Shown: piece by piece, positions 63,901 to 64,000 of the stretch
How the letters are laid out: each line of letters opens with the position of its first letter
Position numbering within the stretch: position 1 is the first letter of the stretch
The notes under the pieces: generated by a model
What the model was told of the DNA's origin: nothing
Database searches by the model: none
What the model saw: the letters and a program-made list of their open reading frames with translations, nothing else
Assembly (NCBI RefSeq): GCF_017114825.1
Contig: NZ_JADEVO010000011.1
Location: 1 to 64,000 of the forward strand
DNA: 64,000 nucleotides
Source: Pseudomonas gregormendelii
Lineage (GTDB): Bacteria > Pseudomonadota > Gammaproteobacteria > Pseudomonadales > Pseudomonadaceae
Direction: 5' to 3'
Translations under genes and position numbers: made by a program

Positions 63901-63990
63901 CCTTCGCCGGCAAGCCCGCTCCCACGGGGGCTCGCGGTGTCAGGACTGACGCAGCCCAACTGTGGGAGCGGGCTTGCCCGCGAAGGCGGC
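63901..63990. repeat. REP pair (GCGGGCAAGCCCGC family)
   Basis: Inverted CCTTCGCCGGCAAGCCCGCT / GGGCTTGCCCGCGAAGGCGG units at the right edge; the bases between this and the kdp control site hold no gene. Confidence 0.85.
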
Positions 63991-64000
63991 ATAACTGCCA

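Overview
The window looks like chromosome of a fluorescent-group Pseudomonas (P. fluorescens lineage). GC content is high, there are about 20 short interspersed palindromic (REP) loci, and the gene blocks are typical: a GntR-prpBC-acnD-prpF-prpD methylcitrate cluster, an OprD-family porin, and a kdpFABCDE potassium operon. Apart from an insertion-sequence end at base 1 and a small toxin-antitoxin pair, it reads as core chromosome plus one metabolic accessory block (about 15.8-28.8 kb). No prophage, CRISPR array or rRNA operon is visible.

Layout. 1-127: end of an IS3-family element abutting a REP. 0.3-9 kb (minus strand): propionyl-CoA catabolism by the 2-methylcitrate cycle, headed by an FCD-type GntR regulator with two matching palindromes at its promoter. 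9.2-13.7 kb (plus): retropepsin-like protease, membrane inactive-transglutaminase protein, ATP-grasp ligase, then pabB. 13.8-15.4 kb: thrH and cysH. 15.8-28.8 kb: a cyclic-amide locus with an NCS1 permease, a hydantoin/allantoin-racemase-like protein, LysR and GntR regulators, and a six-gene run (Nramp-like carrier, PxpA, DUF1445 protein, PxpB-PxpC fusion, biotin carboxylase-BCCP fusion, OprD porin). This is followed by an SDR gene with the stub of a lost LysR regulator in front of it. The six-gene run has a near-consensus sigma-54 promoter and a 15-bp palindrome upstream.

28.8-34.3 kb: HAD phosphatase, small acidic proteins, two glycine-zipper paralogues, a candidate sRNA, a serine beta-lactamase-like protein, the brnTA toxin-antitoxin module and tRNA-Ser(GGA). 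34.5-43.1 kb: crotonase, PlsC acyltransferase, CorA, a glutamine amidotransferase, a thiolase/multifunctional beta-oxidation pair, a 31-residue membrane peptide and a cytochrome c. 44.0-46.4 kb (minus): ATP-grasp / alpha-E / transglutaminase operon, the second ligase-plus-transglutaminase-fold system in the window. 46.8-55.6 kb: RraB-like protein, spermidine synthase, chemoreceptor, thioesterase, CHAD protein, patatin and several small proteins. 55.7-63.75 kb (minus): kdpFABCDE including the 29-residue KdpF.

The best candidate for an under-described system is the 20.1-26.4 kb run. It joins 5-oxoprolinase-type subunits to a complete biotin carboxylase/biotin carrier protein. Together with the PxpB-PxpC fusion this gives the domain set of a urea-carboxylase-type enzyme split over two polypeptides. 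The linked carrier belongs to the Nramp fold but lacks the metal-binding residues.
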